NCBI GenBank assembly: GCA_025354075.1 | Contig: JANXNO010000187.1 | Span: 1 to 14,415 of the forward strand | Source of the DNA: Burkholderiales bacterium | GTDB lineage: Bacteria > Pseudomonadota > Gammaproteobacteria > Burkholderiales > Casimicrobiaceae | Length of the DNA: 14,415 nt | Direction of reading: 5' to 3' | Shown here: positions 14,338-14,415 of the stretch, in pieces | Numbering within the stretch: position 1 is the stretch's first letter | Layout of the letters: each line of letters starts with the position of its first letter | Made by a program: the position numbers and the translations under genes | The notes under the pieces: generated by a model | Told to the model about the DNA's origin: nothing | The model's database searches: none | The model's input: the letters and a program-made list of their open reading frames with translations, nothing else

Positions 14338-14415
14338 ATGACTAACCAGGCTCTTCTCCTCCTCGCGGCATTTCTGGCGCTGTTGTTTGTTTTGTCCTGG
14401 CCGCTGGGATGGCTT
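14338..14415 (+). CDS. kdpA: KdpA, K+-binding subunit of the potassium-transporting ATPase (5' end only)
   Basis: Only the first 26 codons are present; the gene runs off the window. MTNQALLLLAAFLALLFVLSW is the first membrane helix, followed by PLGW, which resembles the N terminus of KdpA proteins. A strong ribosome binding site, GGAGG, lies 9 bases upstream within kdpF. KdpA is the channel-like subunit that selects and carries K+ in the KdpFABC P-type ATPase (established). Identity rests on the short N terminus plus its place right after kdpF. Confidence 0.85.
   Translation, partial: MTNQALLLLAAFLALLFVLSWPLGWL

Overview
The window looks like chromosomal DNA of a Gram-negative proteobacterium, most likely a betaproteobacterium related to Burkholderiales. 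This rests on mostly GC-rich coding sequence, a sigma32-type heat-shock promoter, a DnaJ of proteobacterial type, a Cache/HAMP hybrid histidine kinase with a NarL-type partner, and the start of a kdpFABC potassium-pump operon. I see no rRNA, tRNA, CRISPR array, insertion sequence or phage gene.

Layout from left to right. (1) 6-3605 (+) encodes a large SWIM-zinc-finger SNF2-family ATPase. It is followed by two perfect palindromes, the second resembling a dispersed REP-like element. (2) 3937-6828 (+) is a tight three-gene cassette: a methyltransferase-fold protein with a broken SAM motif, a TupA-like ATP-grasp ligase and a family-4 glycosyltransferase. Its sampled GC (about 42-52%) is clearly below that of its neighbours (about 60-67%), so it looks like acquired surface-glycan DNA. 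(3) 6829-8061 (-) is an MFS transporter, convergent with the cassette with no base between the two stop codons. (4) 12030-8300 (-) is a phosphorelay operon: a Cache/HAMP sensor, a HisKA-HATPase-REC-HPt kinase and a NarL/FixJ response regulator. Sensor and kinase look like the two halves of one hybrid kinase, separated by a stop codon that overlaps a TTG start preceded by a strong ribosome binding site. (5) 13353-12226 (-) is dnaJ, with no dnaK in the window, behind a good match to a sigma32 promoter. (6) 14029-13547 (-) is a small P-loop kinase-like protein of the NEDD4-binding-protein-2-like group. (7) 14150-14415 (+) is the start of the kdp operon: a 33-residue membrane microprotein, kdpF and the first 26 codons of kdpA, behind a T-rich candidate KdpE operator.

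How they may work together (inference). The phosphorelay senses an extracytoplasmic ligand and passes phosphate H33 -> D325 -> H466 -> D62. The MFS gene lies downstream on the same strand and could be one of its targets, because the gap between them carries three copies of an AAAGCTG motif. The three glycan genes probably act together on an exported polysaccharide or glycopeptide. The most unusual items are the split kinase, the low-GC ATP-grasp/glycosyltransferase/degenerate-methyltransferase cassette, dnaJ with its own heat-shock promoter, and the microprotein ahead of kdpF.
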